The translations under genes were made by a program, and so were the position numbers. Source: Elainella sp. Prado103 (GTDB lineage Bacteria > Cyanobacteriota > Cyanobacteriia > Elainellales > Elainellaceae). From it: a DNA stretch of 64,000 bases. This document shows positions 30,455 through 40,746 of this stretch, one piece after another. The DNA lies in assembly GCA_025454395.1 (NCBI GenBank), contig JALOOM010000004.1, positions 1 through 64,000 of the forward strand. The letters run 5' to 3'. The notes under the pieces were generated by a model that saw only the letters and a list, made by a program, of their open reading frames with translations, ran no database searches and was not told the DNA's origin. Every line of letters starts with the position of its first letter. The first letter of the stretch is position 1.

Positions 30455-30907
30455 ATGCTGATTAGCGCCCTTAACCTGCCTTCCTTTTTGTGGCTCTGGC
30501 GGATCGCTGCTTGGTCAATGGGACTGTCACTGTTTGCCTACTTACTGTTGGCCATCAGTGGCAGTTGGCTATGGTATGGCCGCACCCAAAAGCAGGCTCG
30601 TCCTGTCTGGTTACGCCCGCTGCACTTCAGTATTGGAGCAGGGCTGATCACGCTGGTCTTACTGCTTCTGTCGATCGGGCTGATTGGCACCCTGGGCTAT
30701 TATGGCTCGCTGGGTCACTCCACTCACCTCCCCGCTGGCATCTTGGTGGTTTGCCTCACCCTACTATCTGGCTGGAGTGCAACCCAAATCAGCCCCCAGA
30801 AACCCTGGGCCCGATCGCTCCATCTGGGGCTCAATTTCTTGTTACTGCTGGGTTTTGCCAGCGTCAGTTGGACAGGCTGGTCTGTGGTGCAAAAGTATTT
30901 GCCCTGA
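30455..30907 (+). CDS. DUF4079 family membrane protein
   Basis: 4 TM; WLRPLHFSIGAGLITLVLLLLSIGLIGTLGYYGSLGHSTHLPAGI. Confidence 0.7.
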   Translation: MLISALNLPSFLWLWRIAAWSMGLSLFAYLLLAISGSWLWYGRTQKQARPVWLRPLHFSIGAGLITLVLLLLSIGLIGTLGYYGSLGHSTHLPAGILVVCLTLLSGWSATQISPQKPWARSLHLGLNFLLLLGFASVSWTGWSVVQKYLP

Positions 30908-30950
30908 TACAATTAGATTATCTTTACAAATCGTTACCATAAATTAAGCT

Positions 30951-31712
30951 GTGCATCCCGATCGTATGAGTGCTGAAAATGTAAGTTCTGACCAGATAAG
31001 TTCTGACCAGATAAGTTCTGACCAGGTAAGTTCTGACCGGGTAAGTTCTGACCAGGTAAGTTCTGACCAGGTAAGTTCTGACCAGATAAGTTCTGACCAG
31101 ATAAGTTCTGACCAGATAAGTTCTGAAACTTTAAGCCTCGATCGTAGAATTTTCCGGCTCTCTCCGATCATTCGGATCACGCTGCTAGCGTTTTATACAG
31201 CCCTGACCCTGCCACTCCCTTTTTTAGCCAAATTTTCAGAGGCTCCTATTTCTCCTCAACTGCTAGCACTGGGATTGGGAATAGGAGCGGTGCTACTATT
31301 TGGAGCCCTGAGCGAACGAGTCATGGTGGATGGACAAGGCATTCAAGTGACCTATCCCACCTGGGTGGAACGCTGGTTGCGCAAAGGTTGGCAGCTAAAT
31401 TGGGCGGAAATCACTGCCCTGAAGCCTCGATCGACTGGGCAGGGTGGCATTGTCTATTATTTTCTTAATCGCTCCGAGCAAGCCTATCTTTTGCCGATGC
31501 GAATCGCTGGATTTGCTGAATTGGTGCGGCTGGTCGAGGCAAAAACGGGGATTGATACGAGAGATGTGCGACCGTTGGCCCAGCCCTGGATGTATTTGAT
31601 TCTGCTGACCCTAACCTTATTTCTATTGGCGATCGATGCCTGGACAATTTTGGCGGTTTGGGAGCAAAGCCAGTCTGCCTTCTCAATCAGCTTGGCTCAA
31701 CTGTCTGCCTGA
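30951..31712 (+). CDS. Membrane protein with PH-like region and an N-terminal SSDQ(I/V) pentapeptide repeat
   Basis: GTG start; 10x 5-aa repeats then TM-TM-(PH-like)-TM; repeat at 30981-31125. Confidence 0.6.
   Translation: MHPDRMSAENVSSDQISSDQISSDQVSSDRVSSDQVSSDQVSSDQISSDQISSDQISSETLSLDRRIFRLSPIIRITLLAFYTALTLPLPFLAKFSEAPISPQLLALGLGIGAVLLFGALSERVMVDGQGIQVTYPTWVERWLRKGWQLNWAEITALKPRSTGQGGIVYYFLNRSEQAYLLPMRIAGFAELVRLVEAKTGIDTRDVRPLAQPWMYLILLTLTLFLLAIDAWTILAVWEQSQSAFSISLAQLSA
30981..31125. repeat. 15-bp tandem array (ATAAGTTCTGACCAG)n, ~10 units, in frame
   Basis: Direct reading. Confidence 0.97.
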
Positions 31713-31761
31713 CAGAGCCACAAATTTTTAGGTTCATCAAGGTTCACCAAGGTTCATCATA

Positions 31762-32505
31762 ATGAATCAACCCCGCCTCTCCCTACAGCAGGTCAGTTGC
31801 CAAGGTGCCGATCGGAGGATCGTGCTACAGGATATTTCCTTCGATGCAGCGGCTGGAGAATGTTTAGTGATCGCTGGGGCGATGGGTGCCGGTAAAACCA
31901 CCCTTCTGAAGCTGATTAATCGCTTGATTGAACGCGATCAAGGGCATATTTTTTTAGATGGGCAAGAGATCCGCCAGATTCCAGTCGTTGATCTTCGCCA
32001 GCAAATTACCTTAGTGTTACAAGAGCCTAAGTTGCTGGGCATGACAGTGCGACAAACCCTGGCTTATCCATTGCAACTGCGAGGACTGACCCCAACTGTG
32101 GTGACGCAACGTCTGCAATATTGGTCGGAGCAACTACAAATTCCGACGGACTGGTTCGATCGGACAGAAGTGCAACTCTCGCAAGGTCAAAAACAGCTAG
32201 TTGCGATCGCTAGGGCTCTGATGATTCAACCTCTGGTTTTACTGTGCGATGAACCTACCGCAGCCCTCGATCGAGGCACTGGTCAGCGAGTGATTCAGTG
32301 CGTAAAATCCCTGACAGAAACGACAGCAACCACTGTGGTTATGGTGAGCCATCAGCTTGATTGGGTACAGCAGTTTGCCGACCGATGGTTGTATCTCAAG
32401 CAAGGTAGATTGGTGCAGGATTTTCCTAGTCGCAGTATCAATTGGGCAACGCTTCAGCAGCAACTCGCGCAAGAACAGGCAGAGGCGATCGCAGAGTGGG
32501 AGTAA
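31762..32505 (+). CDS. ABC transporter ATP-binding protein
   Basis: Walker A GAMGAGKTT, signature LSQGQKQ, Walker B LVLLCDEPTAALD; no adjacent permease seen. Confidence 0.93.
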   Translation: MNQPRLSLQQVSCQGADRRIVLQDISFDAAAGECLVIAGAMGAGKTTLLKLINRLIERDQGHIFLDGQEIRQIPVVDLRQQITLVLQEPKLLGMTVRQTLAYPLQLRGLTPTVVTQRLQYWSEQLQIPTDWFDRTEVQLSQGQKQLVAIARALMIQPLVLLCDEPTAALDRGTGQRVIQCVKSLTETTATTVVMVSHQLDWVQQFADRWLYLKQGRLVQDFPSRSINWATLQQQLAQEQAEAIAEWE

Positions 32506-32699
32506 ATTGAGTGGATTGGCTGGAGTGAAACGTCGCAAGTTTGCGTGGAGCGTCGCAAAATGCTGGGTTAGGCTTCTCTCTGTCAGGCTTTTCTCAGGCT
32601 GTTCTGAAAGACTGGATTTATACTCGAGCTGGGTATATACCCTAGATAGATGCAAGGACGCTAAGATCCACAGCATCAATTTTCTCTCAAAATAAAAAT

Positions 32700-33998
32700 A
32701 TGAGTACTGCCGACGCTAAGAGTTCCTACCGGGCCTATATTAAGCGTTTTGTGACAGGCGATCAGCCGACCGAAGATGAACAGGAAGCCATGGGGCGTTA
32801 CTGGGCTTACTTAAGGCTGACTCCTGAGCAGGCAGCGGCGATCGAACAGGAAATTTTTGGCGATCGAGGGGCATCCTCTGCGGGGCGGTGTTCTGGAGTC
32901 CTAGGGCTGGATCCAGACCCAAAGGTAAGTTCGACCAACGGGGCATCATTGCCTGCCTCGCAGCCAGATCTAACTGCGCAACCAGTCGATGCCGTTGATG
33001 CCTCTACACAGCCACGGGTTCAAGAGGGGCAGGGGGAGCGAGCAGCCATGGAGCAGTCCGTGACTCGACCTAGCGATCTGAGTGGGATCGAGCGAGTCGT
33101 GCGGCAAAGCTCCACAACTCCAGAGACTCTGCAAGATACTACAATCCTCTTGCCCCAATCCATGGAGGAATACTTTCAGCATCTGCAAGAGTACCAAGAG
33201 GCTTTTCGGCAGGCTTTGCAAACGGAAGGGTTTACCCTCAGTGAAGAAACAACGGAAATGCTACGCAAGCTGGCCAAGAAGCATGACCTGGTAGGAACAG
33301 ATGTGGCGGCAATAGAGCGGGAAATGCTGGTCAAGATGTATCTCATCACCGCTCCTCCCGCCGAGGCAAAGCCGGATGAAGAGCCGATCGTTGAAGTTGA
33401 GCCACCTGTAGTGGTGCCGATGACCTATGACAGCCAACTCAATCCCAATTTCAAGCGATTAAGGGACAGTTTGGATAGCAATGATTTGAAGCTGGCTGAT
33501 GCCGTCACCTTTGAGATTTTGAAACAGGTAATCAATCCGGTACAGGATGAGTTAGACGAAGAATCGCTCAAACGCTGGAGACCAAATGTTCCAGAACAGT
33601 TGGCGATCCAGGAAATAGACCAGCTCTGGCGGCAAAAATCGCCCAAATTTGGGTTTAATCAACAACTTCTACTATATGGCCCGGCCCATATTGTTCCCCA
33701 AGAAGCGGATTTAGATCGGCTGCAACGCGAAAACCGATCCTATGCTTTGGCATTTAGCAAAAAAGTCCAATGGTGGATTAAGGGATTAGAGTTCTACAAA
33801 TTTTATAACCAGCTTGATTTTTCTCTCAATGCGCCTCCAGGACATTTGCCAGCCTTTTGGTTCTGGCAAACCTCTCGCTCGCAATCGTTTCAGTACGGTG
33901 GTTTGGGATTGTTTAATGAGCGTGGCGGTAGCGGAATCGATGCATTTATCATTCCTTCCTTTATGTATATGCTGAGCAATTCCAATTTGAATCCTTGA
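32700..33998 (+). CDS. Conserved cyanobacterial hypothetical protein
   Basis: N-terminal YRAYIKRFVTGDQPTEDEQEAMGRYWAYLRLTPEQAAAIEQEIFG module, linker, long C-terminal domain. Confidence 0.6.
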   Translation: MSTADAKSSYRAYIKRFVTGDQPTEDEQEAMGRYWAYLRLTPEQAAAIEQEIFGDRGASSAGRCSGVLGLDPDPKVSSTNGASLPASQPDLTAQPVDAVDASTQPRVQEGQGERAAMEQSVTRPSDLSGIERVVRQSSTTPETLQDTTILLPQSMEEYFQHLQEYQEAFRQALQTEGFTLSEETTEMLRKLAKKHDLVGTDVAAIEREMLVKMYLITAPPAEAKPDEEPIVEVEPPVVVPMTYDSQLNPNFKRLRDSLDSNDLKLADAVTFEILKQVINPVQDELDEESLKRWRPNVPEQLAIQEIDQLWRQKSPKFGFNQQLLLYGPAHIVPQEADLDRLQRENRSYALAFSKKVQWWIKGLEFYKFYNQLDFSLNAPPGHLPAFWFWQTSRSQSFQYGGLGLFNERGGSGIDAFIIPSFMYMLSNSNLNP

Positions 33999-34074
33999 TT
34001 CATAGAAATAAAATGTCTTGGACTATGTTTCAAAGTCCATTCTGCCTAATTGAGACACTGTGCCTCATTGTAGG

Positions 34075-34241
34075 CTGATTGACTGACCAATCTTTCCCTC
34101 ATCCTTCAATCCCTTCTCCGGGGCAAAGGGACTGCCAATCCAATCCTGGCTCGAAAGCCCCTGGCCCGCTCTGGGAGAGAGGTTGGGGTGTCGCTTGCTT
34201 CTGCGTAGCAGTGGGCAGTTTGAGTTTTGTCAGTCAATCAG
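34075..34241. mobile_element. Copy 2 of fold-back MITE-like repeat, TIR CTGATTGACTGAC / GTCAGTCAATCAG
   Basis: Perfect 13-bp terminal inverted repeats; >85% similar by eye to copy 3; no transposase. Confidence 0.85.
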
Positions 34242-34606
34242 GCATAAAACACTCAAGTGGATTGAATTAAATATAGGAATTGTGCAAGAAGATCCCGTTG
34301 GGTTTAGGATAAATCTGCACCTGATTTTAGAATAGTCAAATAGTGAAGGAATGAATCTAGCTCTATCATTTGAACTACGGAAAAACTCATAACAAATAAA
34401 AGTGAAAAAATCGGGTAGTAAATAGCGAAATCCGCAAGATGGATTGATTTATTTTTGTTTAGCAAGATGAATAAAATGCTCAAACTACAATGGAGTTGTC
34501 TAAATTTACTGCTGAAGTTTCGGTAGAATGAAAACGATTTTTAGCTCTGGAATTGAAATATTTATTGCTCTAAGCCTATGTACTGAAAAATACAAGTGGT
34601 CTGAAA

Positions 34607-35008
34607 ATGAAATCAATGGATCGATGTAGGTTGTATTTAATTTCCCCAGTTGAAATAGCATATCTTTTGCTGAAAATCATAGAGTTCTGCCATGTGAAAG
34701 ATAAGGCTGAAATGCGCTTATGGCAAGTCCTAAAGCACTCCAGAGCTAATTTTCGACTGGCTTTTGCCGAGCCTGATCGAAGTTCTAAATTGCTCCGTTT
34801 ATCTGAGTTATTCTTGAGACAAGATGTGCTGCGAATACGGATTACATTAGATAAAGCAATTGGAAAATTGAGTGTTTACTTTGATACCGGTAATCACTTG
34901 AGCTTGATTCTCAAATTCGTAAACAGTGGATTCCTTCGAGTTAAAAGCCTTATGAAATTGTGCATAATCCTCATAGAGAATTCACAAAATACGGTTCTGC
35001 AAACCTGA
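34607..35008 (+). CDS. Orphan hypothetical ORF in AT-rich island
   Basis: 133 aa ORF; no recognised family; low-GC context. Confidence 0.25.
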   Translation: MKSMDRCRLYLISPVEIAYLLLKIIEFCHVKDKAEMRLWQVLKHSRANFRLAFAEPDRSSKLLRLSELFLRQDVLRIRITLDKAIGKLSVYFDTGNHLSLILKFVNSGFLRVKSLMKLCIILIENSQNTVLQT

Positions 35009-35294
35009 TAATGATGATATCTATGAATTACTAGCTTCTCACACAGTTCATTCCCAAATTTAAGGTTGTTAGATGATCCAGCGAGTTGGCTGATCTCCAT
35101 TAGTTTCTGGGAATGTTAGGTAAAAGTTGCAAATGCCCCACTGTGCGGGTTTTCTTTTCGAGGGTTTAGTTGATTAAGCGTATGAAAGCGTCCATATCAC
35201 TAAATACTGCTTGCTAAAGGCAATCCCCATAGGTCGTATTCAGTCCCGTTCTTCGCTGAATGTTTTAGCTCAACATAAGGTGTGATTACTTCCG

Positions 35295-35576
35295 ATGAAA
35301 CCAAATTCCTTAGAGCAACAATCTTTGGGTTCTGAATTTGCTGTCTATGACTGCGAGATTCGCCTCAAATTCAGATTGATTGAAGAGAAGCAAATCGTCA
35401 GCAACCAAGAGCAACTGCTTGAAGTACTCTTAGATGCTTTCTCCTATGGTGCAGATGAGTATTTAGAGCCGGTACAGGTCTCTGTTGAAGCTCAAGAATT
35501 ACCTGAAATCCAAGCTTCCCCTCAGATGCGTCGGCAACTGATTCGACTCCGTAATTCTGGTAGCGATCTAGCTTAA
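35295..35576 (+). CDS. Small conserved cyanobacterial protein, resembles the Npun_R1517 family
   Basis: YDCEIRLKFRLIEEKQIVSNQEQLLEVLLDAFSYGADEYLEPVQVSVEAQELPEIQASPQMRRQLIRLRNS. Confidence 0.55.
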   Translation: MKPNSLEQQSLGSEFAVYDCEIRLKFRLIEEKQIVSNQEQLLEVLLDAFSYGADEYLEPVQVSVEAQELPEIQASPQMRRQLIRLRNSGSDLA

Positions 35577-35718
35577 TGGTGATGAGCTGAATGAGTCTGA
35601 ATTGACCTGAGGCTTATCCGTAATCACCCACAGAATTGACGGATCGTCATTTCACCTCACTCAGCTTTTAGCTGCCTGGCTTTGGGCTTCCTGGCTTCCA
35701 GTTCAGCGAATGTTCAGC

Positions 35719-36645
35719 TTATTCAGCTTGCAGAACTTGTCGTAGTGCCTGCTCAACCTGAGGATATTGAAACTGAAATCCACTGGCTTCAGTGCGCTTG
35801 GGTAGCACCTGCTGTCCTTGTAGGACGACTTGGGCCGCATCACCCAACAGGAGCTCTAATGCCACAGCAGGGACGGGTAGCCAGGAAGGTCGTTTGAGCA
35901 ACTGGCCCAACACTTGAGACAACTCTACCATGCGCACTGGGTGGGGTGCAGTGGCATTGAATACACCTGACAGGTGAGGCTGGGTTAATGCCTGCAAAAT
36001 GAGATTCACTAAATCGTCGATGTGAACCCAGGAGAACCATTGTTTGCCGGTACCAAGCGGGCCACCTGCAAACAGGCGAAATGGCAGTAGCATTTTGGCG
36101 ATCGCACCTCCTTGCCCCAACACAATGCCCGTTCGTAAAATTACAAGTCTTGTGCCAGATTGCTGTACAGGCTCTGCTGCTGCTTCCCAGGCTTGACAAA
36201 CCTCTGCAAGAAAATCCTGCCCTGGATCGCTAGTTTCATCAAAACAAGCGGTTTCACTGGTGCCATAGTAGCCAATAGCCGAAGAGTTGATCAGGACAGA
36301 TGGCTTCACCGTTGCTTGGGTGATCGCCTCTACGATTTTTGCAGTCCCTATCACTCGACTATCGCGAATTTCCTGCTTGCGCTCTGGAGTCCAACGGCTA
36401 TCAGCAATGGGTGCTCCAGCCAGATTCACCACTCCATCACAGCCTGAAATCTGTGCCTGCCAATCGCCGGATGCTAGTGGGGTATAGGGCACAATCTCAA
36501 GATTGGGGAATGCGGTTTTTGGAAATCGGCGGCTTGCCCGATCGCCATCGCGGGTGAAAACGAGCACCTGATGCCCAGCTTGCTGAAGACATTCAACGAG
36601 TCGGCTGCCGACCAATCCTGTTGCTCCGGTAACTGCCACTTTCAT
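35719..36645 (-). CDS. TIGR01777-type NAD-dependent epimerase/SDR (YfcH-like)
   Basis: MKVAVTGATGLVGSRLVECLQQAGHQVLVFTRD...VNLAGAPIADSRWTPERKQEIRDSRV. Confidence 0.93.
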   Translation of the reverse strand: MKVAVTGATGLVGSRLVECLQQAGHQVLVFTRDGDRASRRFPKTAFPNLEIVPYTPLASGDWQAQISGCDGVVNLAGAPIADSRWTPERKQEIRDSRVIGTAKIVEAITQATVKPSVLINSSAIGYYGTSETACFDETSDPGQDFLAEVCQAWEAAAEPVQQSGTRLVILRTGIVLGQGGAIAKMLLPFRLFAGGPLGTGKQWFSWVHIDDLVNLILQALTQPHLSGVFNATAPHPVRMVELSQVLGQLLKRPSWLPVPAVALELLLGDAAQVVLQGQQVLPKRTEASGFQFQYPQVEQALRQVLQAE

Positions 36646-36761
36646 AAAATTTCCTGCTCAATACACACTCACGCCACTATTTGCGCCAATCACCGAAATC
36701 CTGTTGTGATCGCGAAGATTCAGAACCTGTTGAATCGCGCCAAATTTCTCAGGTTAATTCC

Positions 36762-37166
36762 CTAGCCGCCACTCGCCTGCCCTTGTCCAGCTTCGCCATA
36801 GGACATGCCATTGGCTTCCGCATAGCGATGCATAAATCGCATAAATCGTTCCCAATGCGCTTCTTGATCGATCTCTAGCCGACACTCAACCCGAGCAAGC
36901 TCGTCGCCTTCCGGCCCGCCAAAGATAAATTTAATGGATGATGGCTCAATGCTGATTTGCCCTTCCTCATCGGTGAGCAGCAGTGCCTTAGCGAATCGAT
37001 TGCGGTAGCTACGAAACTGTTCGATCGAATGCAAAGCCCGAAAAATTAACAGCACAGAGCGTAGTCCGGTTGAGCGATTTTGCCTCAAACTAACATCACT
37101 GAGATCTTCAGGGATGCCTTCAAAAAATTCGATATGAGGGAGGACATCAGCCATGGCAACCTCCAT
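36762..37166 (-). CDS. Photosystem II assembly protein Psb28-2-like
   Basis: IEFFEGIPEDLSDVSLRQNRSTGLRSVLLIF...IKFIFGGPEGDELARVECRLEIDQEAHWERFMRFMHRYAEANGM; Psb28 family, Psb28-2-type N-terminus. Confidence 0.85.
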   Translation of the reverse strand: MEVAMADVLPHIEFFEGIPEDLSDVSLRQNRSTGLRSVLLIFRALHSIEQFRSYRNRFAKALLLTDEEGQISIEPSSIKFIFGGPEGDELARVECRLEIDQEAHWERFMRFMHRYAEANGMSYGEAGQGQASGG

Positions 37167-37434
37167 GGTAAACCTGGGAATATTGTGGATTTTTGAGGTT
37201 CAGTTAAATTCAGTATAAGGCGCGAAGGGATTGCCCTGAAACAGTGGACTGAAAGACACAAGATGGTACAAGAGAGAAGGATGCCTGCTTGATAGGGCGA
37301 AGGCTCTGATCTGTTGCTTTAACCAGGCTGTTTTAACCTTGCTTCATGGTTCTGGATCGATCGGCATAAAGCGATGCCATGTCAGGATGATTAAGAGAAC
37401 AGGATGAGCAAACCAGGATGATCGAAAGGGTGCT

Positions 37435-38214
37435 GTGGCTGGGCGAGTGAGAAGAGTGATGCAACCGACACAAACCGTGGTGGGATGGACGATTGAACTG
37501 GAGCAATTATCAATGGGGCAATTATCTCCCCATTCTGATTGGCATTGGCAACAGTTAGGCTGGCAGATCGGCATTGTAAGCCTTTGGCTGAGCTTACTTG
37601 TCTTCGTTTCACTGATTCTGCATCGGTGGCTCGCCGTTGAGCCTGAAGTGACCCGCAAAGTGGTTCATATTGGGGCTGGCAATGTGATTTTGATCGCCTG
37701 GTGGCTCAATATTCCTGGCTGGCTGGGCATTGCAGCCTCTGTGATTTTTAGCGCCCTTACCCTCCTGGCTTATCGATTTCCCCTCTTGCCTGGGATCGAC
37801 AGTGTAGGACGCAAAAGTTTGGGTACCTTTTTTTATGCTGTCAGTATTGGGGTCTTAATTGCTAGTTTCTGGAACATTGCCCCTCACTTTGCAGCCATGG
37901 GAATTTTGATTATGACCTGGGGAGATGGTTTGGCAGCGTTGATCGGTCAGCGTTGGGGGCAGCATCCCTATCAGTTGGGTGGCATGAAAAAAAGCTGGGA
38001 AGGCTCCCTTGCCATGTTGACTGTGAGTGGAATGGTCAGTGGATCAATTTTACTCAGTGTTTATGGCAATAGTGGATTGATCTGGCTGATTGCTTTGCTC
38101 ATCGCGATCACTGCCACTGGACTGGAAGCCTTCTCTAAGCTAGGCATTGATAATCTAACTGTGCCGATCGGTAGTGCGGTGATCGGTTTTCTGCTGGTGC
38201 AGCTTTGGCTCTGA
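37435..38214 (+). CDS. Diacylglycerol/polyprenol (phytol) kinase family protein (CTP-dependent)
   Basis: RKVVHIGAGNVILIAWW...WGDGLAALIGQRWGQHPYQLGGMKKSWEGSLAM. Confidence 0.85.
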   Translation: MAGRVRRVMQPTQTVVGWTIELEQLSMGQLSPHSDWHWQQLGWQIGIVSLWLSLLVFVSLILHRWLAVEPEVTRKVVHIGAGNVILIAWWLNIPGWLGIAASVIFSALTLLAYRFPLLPGIDSVGRKSLGTFFYAVSIGVLIASFWNIAPHFAAMGILIMTWGDGLAALIGQRWGQHPYQLGGMKKSWEGSLAMLTVSGMVSGSILLSVYGNSGLIWLIALLIAITATGLEAFSKLGIDNLTVPIGSAVIGFLLVQLWL

Positions 38215-38294
38215 GCCCAGTGCTTTGCTCCGCAAGGTGATCTGCGTTTAAGCATCCCCGATCGAAGCACCCGATCGACTCAGCTACAACTGGT

Positions 38295-39701
38295 TCAGAC
38301 GGCTGAGAGCTCGATCGGCTGATCAGGTTGATCCGGCTGGCAGGTTGTCTCTAGCTGATTGAGAATTTGCAGCATTTCCCGTTCAAAAATTACTTGGGCT
38401 CGATTGGTGCGTCCACCCACATAAAAATGGTCTGCGGTTTTTAAGGCCCAGATTTGGGAGTGAGATACATAGCTCATTACCACTCCTAACATCAGCAGCC
38501 CAAAGCCGGTATAAACCAGTGGAATGCCTGGATCGGCCTTAATTTGTAAGCCGGTGCTGCCTACCACTTCGGCGATCGATAACGTTACCCCATTTACATC
38601 TACTGCCATCCCTGGGCGCACCGTGGCAATCAGCTTGCCTTGACTGTCATAAATTAACAAAATGCCCTGTAAATCTTTGGCAACAACGGAAACCCCTTCA
38701 CTTAAATCTGGTTTGGTGGGCACCCAGGTTCCCCAGAGACGACCTGCCCCTCCTGTTTCCAGTTGACCCATCGGCAGCTCCAGTACCGGACTGTTGTTGA
38801 GCCGCAACCGAACCGCTGCGATCGACCAATCAGCCTGATATAAAGTTACGCCTTGATGGCGCAGGGGTTTATTGACATGGATAGTTTGGCGATCGACCTC
38901 TTCACCCGCCTGATTCAAAACAGATAAATCAGAGTAAAACTGATCAATGCGTCCTTCGGGACTGTAATCGATCCAAAACCGATTCACCTTGACCGACCAA
39001 TCTTTGGGGATGTTTCCCGCTGCCCAAGGCCCGGCATCAAAGACATTGCGGATCTGAAATGTTTCACCACTAGGAATCATTTCCTGAGCGAAAAAGCCGG
39101 TCATTGCCCCCCAGATAGCTCCCAGCAAAATCAAAAGCATACTGGCGTGAACGACGATCGGCCCAACCCGACCCACAATGCCTTTATGGGCGTAAAGCTT
39201 GTCCCCTTCCTGAAAAATTTTGTAGCGCCGTTGCTCTAAAAGTGGTACCAACTGCGCTAGCGAGCCCTCTGGTAAAGTGGCGCTGAGGGCAAACTTTTCA
39301 AACTGACGTGGCTGACTGTAAAAGTTCCAGGTGCGCGAAAACCAACGTAGGGCCGGCAACTGACGCTGAAACGTACAGATAGTCAAGCTGGCACCAAACA
39401 AAATGAGCAAGGCCAAAAACCACCAGGTGCGGTAAACATGATCCAACCCCAAGGTCAAAATGACCTTCCAGCTCAAAAAGCCAAACAGGGCCGGCTGTTC
39501 GGGGTAATTGGCTTGATAAAACCCCAGAGTTTGCCCCTGCTCAATCACCGTTCCTAAGATGCTGAAAATGGCGATCGCCAACAATAAGGCAATTGCTAGG
39601 CGCAGATCGGCCAGCAATGGAAATAGCTCACGCTTGAAGTAGCGTCGGATCACCTGAGTCAGATTAATCGATGGTGCCGGTTCTGGAGCGGAATTTGTCA
39701 T
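38295..39701 (-). CDS. ccsB: Cytochrome c biogenesis protein Ccs1/CcsB (ResB family)
   Basis: [38 protein letters not shown]...[10 protein letters not shown]...[18 protein letters not shown]. Confidence 0.93.
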   Translation of the reverse strand: MTNSAPEPAPSINLTQVIRRYFKRELFPLLADLRLAIALLLAIAIFSILGTVIEQGQTLGFYQANYPEQPALFGFLSWKVILTLGLDHVYRTWWFLALLILFGASLTICTFQRQLPALRWFSRTWNFYSQPRQFEKFALSATLPEGSLAQLVPLLEQRRYKIFQEGDKLYAHKGIVGRVGPIVVHASMLLILLGAIWGAMTGFFAQEMIPSGETFQIRNVFDAGPWAAGNIPKDWSVKVNRFWIDYSPEGRIDQFYSDLSVLNQAGEEVDRQTIHVNKPLRHQGVTLYQADWSIAAVRLRLNNSPVLELPMGQLETGGAGRLWGTWVPTKPDLSEGVSVVAKDLQGILLIYDSQGKLIATVRPGMAVDVNGVTLSIAEVVGSTGLQIKADPGIPLVYTGFGLLMLGVVMSYVSHSQIWALKTADHFYVGGRTNRAQVIFEREMLQILNQLETTCQPDQPDQPIELSAV

Positions 39702-39734
39702 AGCGTTGATTGCAGTGCGATTGCTTGCAGAATG

Positions 39735-40478
39735 TTAAATCGTGCCGCTGGGAAACAAGCGAAACAGGAGGGAAAACACACCAAACCCCACCAGTAGGGC
39801 TCCACTGGCTGGCGTAATCCATCCTGACCAGCGGCGCAGTTCCAAAATCTTCTTAATCGAGGCTGTAAAGGTGCCCGCCATGACCAAAGGAGCGACATAT
39901 CCAGCCGTATAGGATAGTAAAAGCACACTGCCGACGATTGGATCTTGGGTGGTAGAAATCCAGGCGAGCAGCGTGGCCAACACGGGCGTACTGCAAGGAG
40001 AAGCGACTAAACCGAAGGTGAGCCCGATCAAATAGGAACGAACGCTCTCTGGTAAATCTTTCGAAATCCACTCCATCCCCCCCCAATTGGGTAACTGGAG
40101 CGGTAATGCTTCCAGGAGGTTGAGCCCCATCAAAATGGCAATCACACTGACTACGATCGGTAAGCCAATCCCAACCTGACCGTAAACTCGGCCGACCACT
40201 GCCGCGACAATGCCTAGTCCAGCCAAGGTGGTGGCTAGCCCTAACGCGAACCAGGTGGATTGAATGGCAGCTTGCCAGCGTGTTTTGGCTTCATAGCCGC
40301 CAATATAACCGATCGTGATCGGCAACATCGACAACATACAAGGGGTCAAACTGGTCAACAAACCGGCGGCAAAAATAACCCCAACACTCAGGGGGGTCAG
40401 GTGAGTTAACTGGGCAGACACCAGCGTATCTGCAAAATGCTCCAGGTCATAAAGTCCAGTTTGTAGAGATTCCAGCAT
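39735..40478 (-). CDS. ccdA: Cytochrome c biogenesis protein CcdA
   Basis: GLLTSLTPCMLSMLPITIGYIGG and LVASPCSTPVLATLLAW paired Cys motifs. Confidence 0.93.
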   Translation of the reverse strand: MLESLQTGLYDLEHFADTLVSAQLTHLTPLSVGVIFAAGLLTSLTPCMLSMLPITIGYIGGYEAKTRWQAAIQSTWFALGLATTLAGLGIVAAVVGRVYGQVGIGLPIVVSVIAILMGLNLLEALPLQLPNWGGMEWISKDLPESVRSYLIGLTFGLVASPCSTPVLATLLAWISTTQDPIVGSVLLLSYTAGYVAPLVMAGTFTASIKKILELRRWSGWITPASGALLVGFGVFSLLFRLFPSGTI

Positions 40479-40746
40479 AAGTAGACAGGCAGATGATCAG
40501 ACAGATTGTATCGACCTGGTGAAACAGTTCGAGTCAAAGCAACAACGAGCACCTGACCCAGCTTTGACTAAGCTCGCCTAAGCTGGATGACAGTAATCAG
40601 CTTGATGCAGCGTTTTCCCCATTCTATCGAAGAGGCTACCAGAAGCTGGAGAACGATAGAATCAGAAGGACTAAAGGCAGCATCAGCTTCACATTTCACG
40701 CGCTCATTTGCCTCTTTAATTTATTAGTTTGTAGGGTTGGCAGTTC

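Noticed and set aside
30944-31180. Minus-strand ORF MIRMIGESRKILRSRLKVSELIWSELIWSELTWSEL...
   Set aside because: Antisense translation of the 15-bp array; a 15-nt period without stops keeps the frame open automatically
31762-32505. Complete ABC transporter operon
   Set aside because: Only the ATPase is present; the preceding membrane gene (30951-31712) does not look like a permease domain
34079-34270. 63-aa + strand ORF
   Set aside because: Lies almost entirely within the MITE copy 2; fortuitous
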